NCBI GenBank assembly: GCA_028691625.1
Contig: JAQUYZ010000078.1
Coordinates: 1-7,006, forward strand
Direction: 5' to 3'
DNA length: 7,006 bases
DNA from: Eubacteriales bacterium
GTDB lineage: Bacteria; Bacillota; Clostridia; Peptostreptococcales; Anaerovoracaceae
The position numbers and the translations under genes are program-made. Under the pieces are notes generated by a model. That model had not been told where the DNA came from, searched no databases, and was given only the letters and a program-made list of their open reading frames with translations. Shown here in pieces: positions 1 through 5,481 of the stretch; positions within the stretch are counted from its first letter, which is position 1; each line of letters begins with the position of its first letter.

Positions 1-91
1 CCCTTACCACCTCGCTCTTTTTTTCAGACGGGCTCGAAGGCGAGATCACACCGATGGTACTCCCGATTTCCAGTTTTTTTGCCTTTTTCAT
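1..91 (-). CDS. Peptidase S66 (LD-carboxypeptidase/MccF-like), N-terminal part
   Basis: Partial gene running off the left edge; only the first 30 residues are visible. They begin MKKAKKLEIGSTIGVISPSS and continue PSEKKSEVVR. The pattern 'G-S/D-T-I-G-V-I-S/A-P-S-S-P' close to the N-terminus is the recognisable opening of family S66 serine peptidases, which include LD-carboxypeptidases that trim tetrapeptide stems of recycled peptidoglycan and MccF-type enzymes that cleave microcin C-like compounds. The catalytic Ser, Glu and His would lie outside the window. The ATG at 91-89 is preceded on the minus strand by GAGAGGTG with a six-base spacer, which fixes the start. No signal peptide is visible, which fits a cytoplasmic enzyme. 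A promoter with a perfect TATAAT lies about 90 bases upstream. Family assignment rests on a short stretch, so LdcA and MccF cannot be told apart. Confidence 0.72.
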   Translation of the reverse strand, partial: MKKAKKLEIGSTIGVISPSSPSEKKSEVVR

Positions 92-137
92 TTTTTTCAC
101 CTCTCTTCTATTCTATGATGATTACGTACCCAAAATG

Positions 138-170
138 TTCATAATATGAAATGTTTTTTTACATTATGAA
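138..170. promoter_or_regulatory. Inverted repeat, candidate operator
   Basis: TTCATAAT (138-145) and ATTATGAA (163-170) are perfect inverted copies, extendable to 10 bases with one mismatch. In addition TTCATAATATGAA (138-150) is itself a palindrome around a central A. The right arm overlaps the candidate plus-strand -35 and the whole element lies just downstream of the minus-strand start site. A bound repressor could thus affect both directions. The regulator is unknown. Confidence 0.45.
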
Positions 171-186
171 TTTATTTTATTATAGC
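158..186 (+). promoter_or_regulatory. Candidate promoter for the sulfur-fusion gene
   Basis: TTTACA (158-163), a 17-base spacer and TATAGC (181-186) give a reasonable sigma-A match, 5/6 and 4/6. The -10 overlaps the -10 of the opposing promoter (179-184), so the two could not easily be occupied together. It implies a leader of about 130 bases. An alternative -10, TATAGT at 264-269, lacks a good -35, so the true start site is open. Confidence 0.35.
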
Positions 187-206
187 ATTCTTATCGGAAA
201 AATCAA
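179..206 (-). promoter_or_regulatory. Sigma-A-like promoter for the S66 gene
   Basis: Read on the minus strand: TTGATT (206-201), a 16-base spacer, then TATAAT (184-179). The bases TGC just before TATAAT make it an extended -10 element. Transcription would start near 172 and leave an 80-base leader before the S66 start codon. The first bases of that leader carry the inverted repeat at 138-170. This is the best-looking promoter in the window, but it is predicted only from the motif. Confidence 0.6.
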
Positions 207-308
207 TTCAATTTATCGTGTGACTATGTCACTGAACATGCGCTTAATAAATGCTACTATGGGTATAGTTATTTAATTAACAATAAAAGTTTTCGTGTCA
301 TTCAGAAT

Positions 309-314
309 AGGAGA
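309..314 (+). promoter_or_regulatory. Ribosome binding site deciding the start at 323
   Basis: AGGAGA ends eight bases before ATG 323. A GTG at 317, two codons upstream in frame, gives a longer reading (853 residues) but lies only two bases from this site, too close for normal initiation. ATG 323 is therefore preferred. Confidence 0.75.
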
Positions 315-322
315 ATGTGCAT

Positions 323-2878
323 ATGAGTAAAAAGGTATTAATCATCGGAGGAGTAGCCGGAGGCGCTACCACTGCAACCCGGCTCAGAAGGCTGGATGAG
401 TCTGCAGAGATCATCCTGTTTGAACGGGGCGAATATATTTCCTACGCAAACTGCGGTCTGCCTTACCATATCGGCGGCGTCATCAAGGAAAGAGATGCTT
501 TGCTTGTGCAGACTCCGGAAGTGATGAAAGCAAAGTATAATATTGACGTCCGCGTAAATAATGAAGTCATATCCATCGATCGCGGCAACAAAATCGTTCG
601 TGTAAAAAAGGTGACCACCGGCGAAGAATATGAAGAGAGCTATGACACCATTGTGATCTCAACCGGTTCTACGCCATTGAAGCCGCCGATTCCCGGCATT
701 GACAATTCGGGTATCTATACGCTCTGGACCGTGCCGGATACGGACCGCATCAAGAAAATCGTTATGGAGCAGAAACCGAAACGAGCCGCAGTCATCGGCG
801 GCGGATTTATCGGTCTGGAGATGGCTGAGAATCTTCATGCGGTGGGTTGTGAGGTTACGGTGATAGAAATGCAGAATCAGGTGATGGCGCCCATCGATTT
901 TGAAATGGCCCAGCTGGTTCATGAAAATATGAGAATGAATCATGTGCATCTTGAATTGAACAATGGTGTAAAGCAATTCGAGCATAAGGACGGAGTGACC
1001 GCCATTATGCTGCAGGATGGAAAAACCATCGATGCAGAGCTGGTCATCCTGTCCATCGGCATCAGGCCAAACAGTCAGCTTGCAAAGGACTGCGGCTTGG
1101 AACTGAACGCGAAAGGCGGAATTGTGGTCAATGAATACCTGAAAACCTCGGATCCAAATATCTATGCGGTTGGAGACGTGATTGAGGTGGAGGAATTTGT
1201 CTTAAAAAACAGGGCGATGATTCCTCTTGCCGGTCCGGCAAACAAGCAGGCACGCATCTGTGCCAATAATATCGCAAGGGAAGCCGGAGTCCTGGAAGGC
1301 AAGCCGGAAAAATACAACGGTACACAGGGAACCTCCATCGCACAGGTCTTCGACTTTTCTGTGGCAGCCACCGGACTCAACGAAAAAGCACTGAAATCCA
1401 TGGGCAAAGAAATGAACAAGGATTACTTCGTCGCCCTGATCAATCAGAAATCCCACGCAGGCTATTATCCGGGGTCAACTCCTCTCACCCTGAAGCTGCT
1501 CTTCGATCAAGAAGGAAAAATATTCGGAGCACAGATCATTGGCCAGGAGGGTGCGGATAAGAGAATCGACACCATTGCCACGGCGATGAGACTGGGCGGA
1601 ACAGTCTACGATCTGGCGGAACTGGAACTGGCATACGCTCCCCCCTATTCCTCCGCCAAGGACCCGGTCAACATGCTCGGGTTTGTCGCAGAGAATATAT
1701 TGAAAGGAATCGCATCCTTTCTCGACGTGAATGAATTGGATGAACTGGAGCAGTCTGGAAGAACCGACTATACCATTCTGGATGTAGGAGAAGAAATGGA
1801 GAGAATGGCTTTCCAAATTCCCAATTCCTATCACATACCCCTGGGTCAGCTGAGAGACCGCATTAGTGAACTGGATAAAAATAAGTTGATTATTCTATAC
1901 TGTGCGATCGGTGTGAGATCTTACAACGCGGCCAGAATACTCTTGAACAACGGATTTAAAAACGTCAGGACACTCTCCGGCGGCACCAGCTTCTATAAAT
2001 CCGTCTGCCATGACAGAACTTTGTCGAATGCAGGCCAAAGCATACTAAATACAGGAGGTGGCTCCATGAATCAAGAACAAACCATAACAAATCAGCCATT
2101 TGATCCGGAGAAGATCATAGCGAAGCAGACCCTTGACTGCAGCGGTCTTCAGTGTCCGGGACCCATCATGAGGGTTTTTCAGACTATAAAGGAAATGAAG
2201 GATGGTGAGATCCTTCAGGTTTCCGCCACAGATATGGGCTTCGCCAGAGATATCGAGGCCTGGTGCAAACGGATGGGTAATACCCTGCTGAAGGCAGAGC
2301 GAGTCGGAAAAGAAACCGTCGTATCTATTCAGAAGGGTCTTGGCACCGGTCATGCAGCAGAAGCTGATACCGCAGCACCCGTTATCCCGGACTCCCGGGC
2401 TTCCCTACCCCAGGGAAAAACCCTGATCGTATTCAGCGGTGATCTGGATAAGGTGCTGGCTTCCTTCATCATCGCAAACGGCGCCGCCGCCATGGGCAGG
2501 CCGGTCACCATGTTCTTCACCTTCTGGGGCCTCAATGCCTTGAGAAAAAGAGAGAAGCAGAGCGTGAGGAAGCCTTTCATGGATGCCATGTTCGGCGCCA
2601 TGATGCCGAGAGGCACATCCAAGCTTACCCTTTCCAATATGAATATGGGAGGGATGGGCACTGCCATGATGAGGAAGGTCATGAAGGATAAGAACGTCGA
2701 TTCCCTGGAAGACTTGATGAAACAGGCCATGTTCAACGGCGTCAAGATCGTCGCCTGCACCATGTCCATGGATGTCATGGGGATCACCAGGGAAGAGCTC
2801 ATCGATGGGATCGAATACGCCGGCGTAGCAGCTTACCTTGGCGATGCAGAGGAGTCAAACGTAAATCTGTTTATTTAA
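323..2878 (+). CDS. CoA-disulfide/persulfide reductase fused to rhodanese, TusA and DsrE-like domains
   Basis: An 851-residue cytoplasmic fusion (numbering from ATG 323). Residues 1 to about 465 are a pyridine nucleotide-disulfide oxidoreductase of the CoA-disulfide reductase type: FAD loop IIGGVAGGA (7-15), the single redox Cys44 in SYANCGLPY, NAD(P)H loop GGGFIG (159-164), second FAD motif YAVGD, and the dimerisation-domain signature APPYSSAKDPVN. Residues about 475-560 are a rhodanese with the persulfide-forming Cys527 in YCAIGVRS. Its usual 'DVR' reads DVG, and 'GHIPGA' reads FQIPNS. Residues about 603-672 are TusA-like, with CPGP and Cys611. Residues about 699-851 are a Met-rich DsrE/DsrF-like domain with Cys812 in ACTMSMDVMG. 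Known relatives reduce CoA disulfide or persulfide/polysulfide with NAD(P)H; the added domains probably relay sulfane sulfur. The exact substrate cannot be read from sequence. The gene stands alone on its strand and ends at a stem-loop. Confidence 0.93.
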   Translation: MSKKVLIIGGVAGGATTATRLRRLDESAEIILFERGEYISYANCGLPYHIGGVIKERDALLVQTPEVMKAKYNIDVRVNNEVISIDRGNKIVRVKKVTTGEEYEESYDTIVISTGSTPLKPPIPGIDNSGIYTLWTVPDTDRIKKIVMEQKPKRAAVIGGGFIGLEMAENLHAVGCEVTVIEMQNQVMAPIDFEMAQLVHENMRMNHVHLELNNGVKQFEHKDGVTAIMLQDGKTIDAELVILSIGIRPNSQLAKDCGLELNAKGGIVVNEYLKTSDPNIYAVGDVIEVEEFVLKNRAMIPLAGPANKQARICANNIAREAGVLEGKPEKYNGTQGTSIAQVFDFSVAATGLNEKALKSMGKEMNKDYFVALINQKSHAGYYPGSTPLTLKLLFDQEGKIFGAQIIGQEGADKRIDTIATAMRLGGTVYDLAELELAYAPPYSSAKDPVNMLGFVAENILKGIASFLDVNELDELEQSGRTDYTILDVGEEMERMAFQIPNSYHIPLGQLRDRISELDKNKLIILYCAIGVRSYNAARILLNNGFKNVRTLSGGTSFYKSVCHDRTLSNAGQSILNTGGGSMNQEQTITNQPFDPEKIIAKQTLDCSGLQCPGPIMRVFQTIKEMKDGEILQVSATDMGFARDIEAWCKRMGNTLLKAERVGKETVVSIQKGLGTGHAAEADTAAPVIPDSRASLPQGKTLIVFSGDLDKVLASFIIANGAAAMGRPVTMFFTFWGLNALRKREKQSVRKPFMDAMFGAMMPRGTSKLTLSNMNMGGMGTAMMRKVMKDKNVDSLEDLMKQAMFNGVKIVACTMSMDVMGITREELIDGIEYAGVAAYLGDAEESNVNLFI
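2053..2060 (+). promoter_or_regulatory. Internal Shine-Dalgarno inside the fusion gene
   Basis: AGGAGGTG lies five bases before an in-frame ATG at 2066. It is one of the strongest ribosome binding sites in the window, better than that of the full-length gene. In the reading frame of the fusion it encodes part of a Gly-Gly-Gly-Ser linker just before the TusA domain. Confidence 0.55.
2066..2878 (+). CDS. Possible internally initiated TusA-DsrE protein (270 aa)
   Basis: This is an alternative product, nested and in frame within the fusion gene. Starting at ATG 2066 (Met582 of the fusion) it would contain only the TusA-like and DsrE-like domains, with sulfur-carrying candidates Cys611 and Cys812 of the parent numbering. 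Support is the AGGAGGTG site at ideal spacing and the placement of the start exactly between domains. TusA and DsrE family proteins occur as free-standing sulfur carriers in other bacteria, so a separate product would make sense. Sequence alone cannot show that ribosomes initiate here; the site may be a leftover of an ancestral two-gene arrangement. Confidence 0.4.
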   Translation: MNQEQTITNQPFDPEKIIAKQTLDCSGLQCPGPIMRVFQTIKEMKDGEILQVSATDMGFARDIEAWCKRMGNTLLKAERVGKETVVSIQKGLGTGHAAEADTAAPVIPDSRASLPQGKTLIVFSGDLDKVLASFIIANGAAAMGRPVTMFFTFWGLNALRKREKQSVRKPFMDAMFGAMMPRGTSKLTLSNMNMGGMGTAMMRKVMKDKNVDSLEDLMKQAMFNGVKIVACTMSMDVMGITREELIDGIEYAGVAAYLGDAEESNVNLFI

Positions 2879-2896
2879 AAATCTGCCGGTATCTCA

Positions 2897-2927
2897 AAAG
2901 AGCAAGCGTCCAACACGCTTGCTCTTT
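2897..2927. terminator. Stem-loop terminator between convergent genes
   Basis: A perfect 13-bp stem, AAAGAGCAAGCGT (2897-2909) with ACGCTTGCTCTTT (2915-2927), closes a five-base loop 18 bases after the fusion gene's stop. The A-rich left and T-rich right ends can supply the U-run: TTTCT follows in the plus direction and TTTTGAG in the minus. It probably serves both the fusion gene and the minus-strand cassette. Confidence 0.7.
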
Positions 2928-2952
2928 CTGCATAGAAATCTTTTATGACAGC

Positions 2953-3018
2953 TTATAATCCCAATGTTTTGAGCCAGTCCAAGGCTTCTTCCCGTGTCCT
3001 GAAGTACTCTGTTACCAG
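2953..3018 (-). pseudogene. C-terminal remnant of an unidentified gene
   Basis: On the minus strand an open stretch ends with VTEYFRTREEALDWLKTLG-L and a TAA at 2955-2953. An in-frame TAG (3021-3019) lies just upstream, so no full gene can be made. The 'F-x-T-x-E-E-A-L-x-W-L' ending is like the last helix of small STAS/SpoIIAA-like proteins, although many other families end in similar helices. It sits directly downstream of the zinc-ribbon genes and just before the shared stem-loop, which fits a decayed last gene of the cassette. The stretch 3019-3117 shows no continuous frame I can join to it. The identity is a guess. Confidence 0.3.
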
Positions 3019-3117
3019 CTATTCAGTATGGGAATCATTCTGGTGGCGTTTTGCCTGCATTTTTATGGAAGCCGTACCTCCGGCAGTTGCGGATTACGAT
3101 ATGATTTTTCACATCTA

Positions 3118-3783
3118 TTATAAAGGAGTTCCGCATTCTCCGCAAAACCTTACTCCCTTGGCAACGGTCGCACCGCAGCTTGAACAAATGTTCAATGACA
3201 GATTCGCACCGCAATTGCTGCAAAACTTTCCCGTCCCTGCCGGCTTTCCGCAGGCAGGACAGATGATTGTTTTTGATTCGATCTCGCCCTTGAATATGGT
3301 TGTTTCATCGGCCTTTGCATTAATGTCTTCGACCATTTTCCTGGATCGGGCGGCGGCAACCTCCACATTCATCCTCGGTGCACATTCCACACACAGCCCG
3401 TCATCCTCGTTAAAGTCCGCATCACATACCCATTGACGGCATTTGTGACAGCGGTGGAAATGCCGTTGAGCTTCATTCTGCGCATACTCAAAGGCCTTTT
3501 CATGCTCTTTTTGCCACTCGGGACTCATCCCCTCGAACCGTTCGGATAAAACGTCTCCTCCGTATCCGGCATGCCAGACTGCATTTCCCAGTCTTCCCCC
3601 CAGGAGACCGCCCAACACCCTTGCACCTCCGGTTACTCCGCGCAGCAGAGACCCTTTTTTATAGGTTTCCGACTCCACAAAGGATGATTTGTAACCATCA
3701 TGACAGAGGTCGCAGTAAAAGGTAAACTGGAAGCCTGATTCTGTGGAATTATCTTCATAATTCCTTGTAAACGCTTTTAGCAT
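3118..3783 (-). CDS. Multi-zinc-ribbon protein with glycine zipper (221 aa)
   Basis: The specific function is not recognised. The C-terminus carries two classic zinc ribbons: Cys175/178/188/191 and Cys200/203/214/217, the latter in CSSCGATVAKGVRFCGECG. A third set, Cys112/115 with Cys131/134, lies mid-protein, with an extra Cys120. An isolated pair, Cys24/27 (CDLC), stands near the N-terminus. Residues 44-76 are glycine-rich, with G58, G62 and G66 in a glycine-zipper spacing (VLGGLLGGRLG) that may pack against a membrane or another helix. Residues about 85-110 look helical and charged. The start at 3783 has GAGGTGAT with a six-base spacer. The gene is third of three zinc-ribbon genes, 51 bases after the previous one, and its last ribbon closely resembles that of the first gene. 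Such ribbons usually mediate protein-protein or nucleic-acid contacts. Confidence 0.82.
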   Translation of the reverse strand: MLKAFTRNYEDNSTESGFQFTFYCDLCHDGYKSSFVESETYKKGSLLRGVTGGARVLGGLLGGRLGNAVWHAGYGGDVLSERFEGMSPEWQKEHEKAFEYAQNEAQRHFHRCHKCRQWVCDADFNEDDGLCVECAPRMNVEVAAARSRKMVEDINAKADETTIFKGEIESKTIICPACGKPAGTGKFCSNCGANLSLNICSSCGATVAKGVRFCGECGTPL

Positions 3784-3834
3784 TCGATTATCACCTCAAT
3801 TTTTTGTTCGCCAAACAGCAAGTCTGCAGCAAGC

Positions 3835-4164
3835 TTATTTTCCAACTTTCTTCCCGCATGCCCTGCAGTGGCTGTTCTGAAAAAATACCTGCTCGCCGCA
3901 CCGCTTATTTGTGCAGGGAACCATCAGGCTTGCTCCGCAAACCTGGCATTGATCCAATACAAATGTCTGCTCTCCGCATTTCGGGCACGGGATCACAAGG
4001 GGTCTTCCGCAGCCGGAGCAAAGTGTATCCTCCATAGATACTACCCTCAGACAGGACGGACACAAAACCGCGAATGGATTTCGCCTGCCGCATTTGATAC
4101 AAAACCGGGAGTCCGGCTCGATCAATGCATTGCAGAAGATGCAGACTTGTTTATAGGAAGCCAC
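3835..4164 (-). CDS. Four-zinc-ribbon protein (109 aa)
   Basis: The protein is almost entirely zinc-binding: 16 cysteines in 109 residues form eight knuckles, Cys8/11 with 22/25, Cys35/38 with 49/52, Cys60/63 with 73/76, and Cys84/89 with 100/103. The first three ribbons use CxxC pairs throughout. The fourth opens with a CxxxxC (CTNKRC), a variant of the kind seen in some rubredoxin-like ribbons. No catalytic domain, membrane segment or signal peptide is visible. Translation starts at GTG 4164, preceded by AAGGAG with an eight-base spacer. That site lies inside the 16-base gap after the upstream coiled-coil gene, which suggests coupled expression. It probably acts as a scaffold or binding module in the same assembly as its neighbours; this is inference from context. 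Confidence 0.82.
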   Translation of the reverse strand: MASYKQVCIFCNALIEPDSRFCIKCGRRNPFAVLCPSCLRVVSMEDTLCSGCGRPLVIPCPKCGEQTFVLDQCQVCGASLMVPCTNKRCGEQVFFQNSHCRACGKKVGK

Positions 4165-4180
4165 GTAGGATTCTCCTTTC

Positions 4181-4648
4181 TCACAGCTGTCTGCCGCATT
4201 CGCCGCAGAACCGCGTTCCGATGGGGAATACCGCTCCGCATTCCAAGCACTTTACCTTTGTGGACAGATTCAACTTGGCACCGCACTCCTGACAGAACTT
4301 AACTCCTTCCGGATTCAATGTGTCGCAGTTTGGACATGTCCTGGCTTTCAGCTGCTCCTGCTCCTGTTGTTCCTGTTCCGATTTTATGTTCCTGGCAGCC
4401 TGCAGGTCCTCCTGCACTGTACTCAGTTTTTTCTGTATAAAATTCAGCTCTGTGACCAGGTCCGCATACACCGCCTGATCCTTCAGCTCCGGGTATGCCT
4501 TTTTTCCGATCTCCGCATACAGCTGCAGTTCTCTGTTTTTTAGTTCGCTGATTTCACTCTGTGTCTGAAACAGCTTCACATTGGGATCATCCTTCGGCAT
4601 AAAAGAGCCAAGCCCTTTCATCAAGCCTCCAAACAGATCATTTGTCAT
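4181..4648 (-). CDS. Coiled-coil protein with two C-terminal zinc ribbons (155 aa)
   Basis: A short Gly/Met-rich N-terminus (residues 1-18, MTNDLFGGLMKGLGSFMPK) could form an amphipathic helix. It is followed by a long charged helical region (about 26-102, ending in a Gln/Glu run near 91-99) that looks like a coiled coil. Two zinc ribbons finish the protein: Cys105/108/119/122 and Cys134/137/148/151, ending FCGECGRQL. The last ribbon matches the end of the 221-residue neighbour (FCGECGTPL), so the two probably share an origin. Start ATG 4648 follows a purine-rich GGGGAGAAG stretch with a somewhat long spacer. It is the first zinc-ribbon gene of the set, 150 bases after the lipoprotein gene. 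Function is not recognised; oligomerisation through the coiled coil is plausible. Confidence 0.83.
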   Translation of the reverse strand: MTNDLFGGLMKGLGSFMPKDDPNVKLFQTQSEISELKNRELQLYAEIGKKAYPELKDQAVYADLVTELNFIQKKLSTVQEDLQAARNIKSEQEQQEQEQLKARTCPNCDTLNPEGVKFCQECGAKLNLSTKVKCLECGAVFPIGTRFCGECGRQL

Positions 4649-4679
4649 CGTTTATCTTCTCCCCTCTTTCATAATACGG

Positions 4680-4758
4680 AACAATTCCTCCAAACCGGCC
4701 TGTTTTCAAATCCTCTCTACCAATTCCCCCAGGCCGGTCTGTCTTCCAATTCCTCTCT
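4680..4758. repeat. Diverged 40-bp tandem repeat between lipoprotein and zinc-ribbon genes
   Basis: Two adjoining copies, 4680-4718 (39 bases) and 4719-4758 (40 bases), align along their whole length with a one-base gap and roughly eight mismatches. On the minus strand both start AGAGAGGA and end GGAATTG plus two bases. The cores also form a perfect 9-bp inverted pair, ACCGGCCTG (4694-4702) with CAGGCCGGT (4730-4738), so the transcript could fold into a GC-rich stem. It occupies most of the 150-base gap 4649-4798, where no gene is supported. Confidence 0.6.
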
Positions 4759-4798
4759 TCCGGCAGGCTTATACTGATCCCGAACGATCGGAAATGCA

Positions 4799-5464
4799 TT
4801 ACATCCCTATCTGCTGATACCCGGCCGGAATCTCAAACATGCCCGCCGGCACATCACTGCTCATTTCCAATATCTCCATTACCATGGTACCGTCATCCGA
4901 ATCAACGGCGATCTTCACAAGATCTTTCCCGTCAAAGAAATATTTCATGCTGCCGTTTAGTGTGGCATATTCTTCAAAAACAAGCCCATCCTCTTTCCCT
5001 GTGCCGATATAATTTATTCCCTCCGCATCAATGGCTCCCGTATCCATCTGATCGACCATATCCTGCGACTGCATAAACGAAGTAACCGTCTTGCCTGCAT
5101 GATCGATCATATAGATTTTATCTCCCTTGATGATCATGCTGCTTTCAATTCCTTCCCCCTTGCTGGTGATCGACATATCCTCTCCGATGACTGCTACCGT
5201 AGCTTCCATCTCCGTTGACTGGCCTTCATATTCCATCGTCGCTTTATACGACATCAGGTATTTGTTTTCCTTCATCATATCCACGTATGCGGCGGATAAC
5301 AAATCCCCCATGCCTTCCTGTCCCTCAGCGATCTCTTCGCTTTGTTCCTCTTCCACTACGTCCTGCACCTCAGCCTCCGGCACACTTTCCGATCCGCCGC
5401 AGCCGGTCAGCAGCATGGCGGGAATCAGGACCAGAACAAGCAATAAAATAGGAATCCTTTTCAT
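4799..5464 (-). CDS. Acidic secreted lipoprotein (221 aa)
   Basis: A type II signal peptide is clear: KR at residues 2-3, a hydrophobic core, and lipobox LLTGC with the lipidated Cys22. A serine/glycine start and a very acidic linker (about 27-52) lead into a mature domain of alternating strands (about 62-215), for example ATMEYEGQSTEMEATVAV, then IKGDKIYMID and MKYFFDGKDLVKI. This arrangement resembles LolA/LppX-like or DUF4412-like beta-sheet lipoproteins, which bind lipids or act as periplasmic/envelope sensors; the match is by general pattern only. The protein would be anchored to the outer face of the cell membrane. Start ATG 5464 follows AAGGAT with a seven-base spacer, 17 bases after the membrane-protein gene, so the two are very likely cotranscribed. 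Confidence 0.85.
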   Translation of the reverse strand: MKRIPILLLVLVLIPAMLLTGCGGSESVPEAEVQDVVEEEQSEEIAEGQEGMGDLLSAAYVDMMKENKYLMSYKATMEYEGQSTEMEATVAVIGEDMSITSKGEGIESSMIIKGDKIYMIDHAGKTVTSFMQSQDMVDQMDTGAIDAEGINYIGTGKEDGLVFEEYATLNGSMKYFFDGKDLVKIAVDSDDGTMVMEILEMSSDVPAGMFEIPAGYQQIGM

Positions 5465-5481
5465 AATCTAATCCTTCTTTC

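Noticed and set aside
317..319. GTG as start of the fusion gene
   Set aside because: Only two bases separate it from the AGGAGA site; ATG 323 has normal spacing.
1128..1834. Several minus-strand frames of 71-119 codons inside the reductase domain
   Set aside because: All lie opposite conserved motifs of the reductase and overlap each other in different frames.
2350..2802. Minus-strand open frame of 150 codons within the fusion gene
   Set aside because: Shadow of the Met-rich DsrE-like domain, which reads as hydrophobic residues on the other strand; no ribosome binding site or family likeness.
2945..3436. Plus-strand open frame of 163 codons
   Set aside because: It runs antisense to the 221-residue zinc-ribbon gene, has no ribosome binding site, and its protein shows no domain. 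The opposite strand has regular cysteine pairs and a good start site.
3868..4302. Plus-strand open frame of 144 codons
   Set aside because: Antisense to two zinc-ribbon genes. Its content is explained as the reverse complement of cysteine-rich codons, and there is no Shine-Dalgarno site.
4780..4791. Short hairpin CCGA/TCGG after the lipoprotein gene as a terminator
   Set aside because: A four-base stem without a following U-run is too weak.
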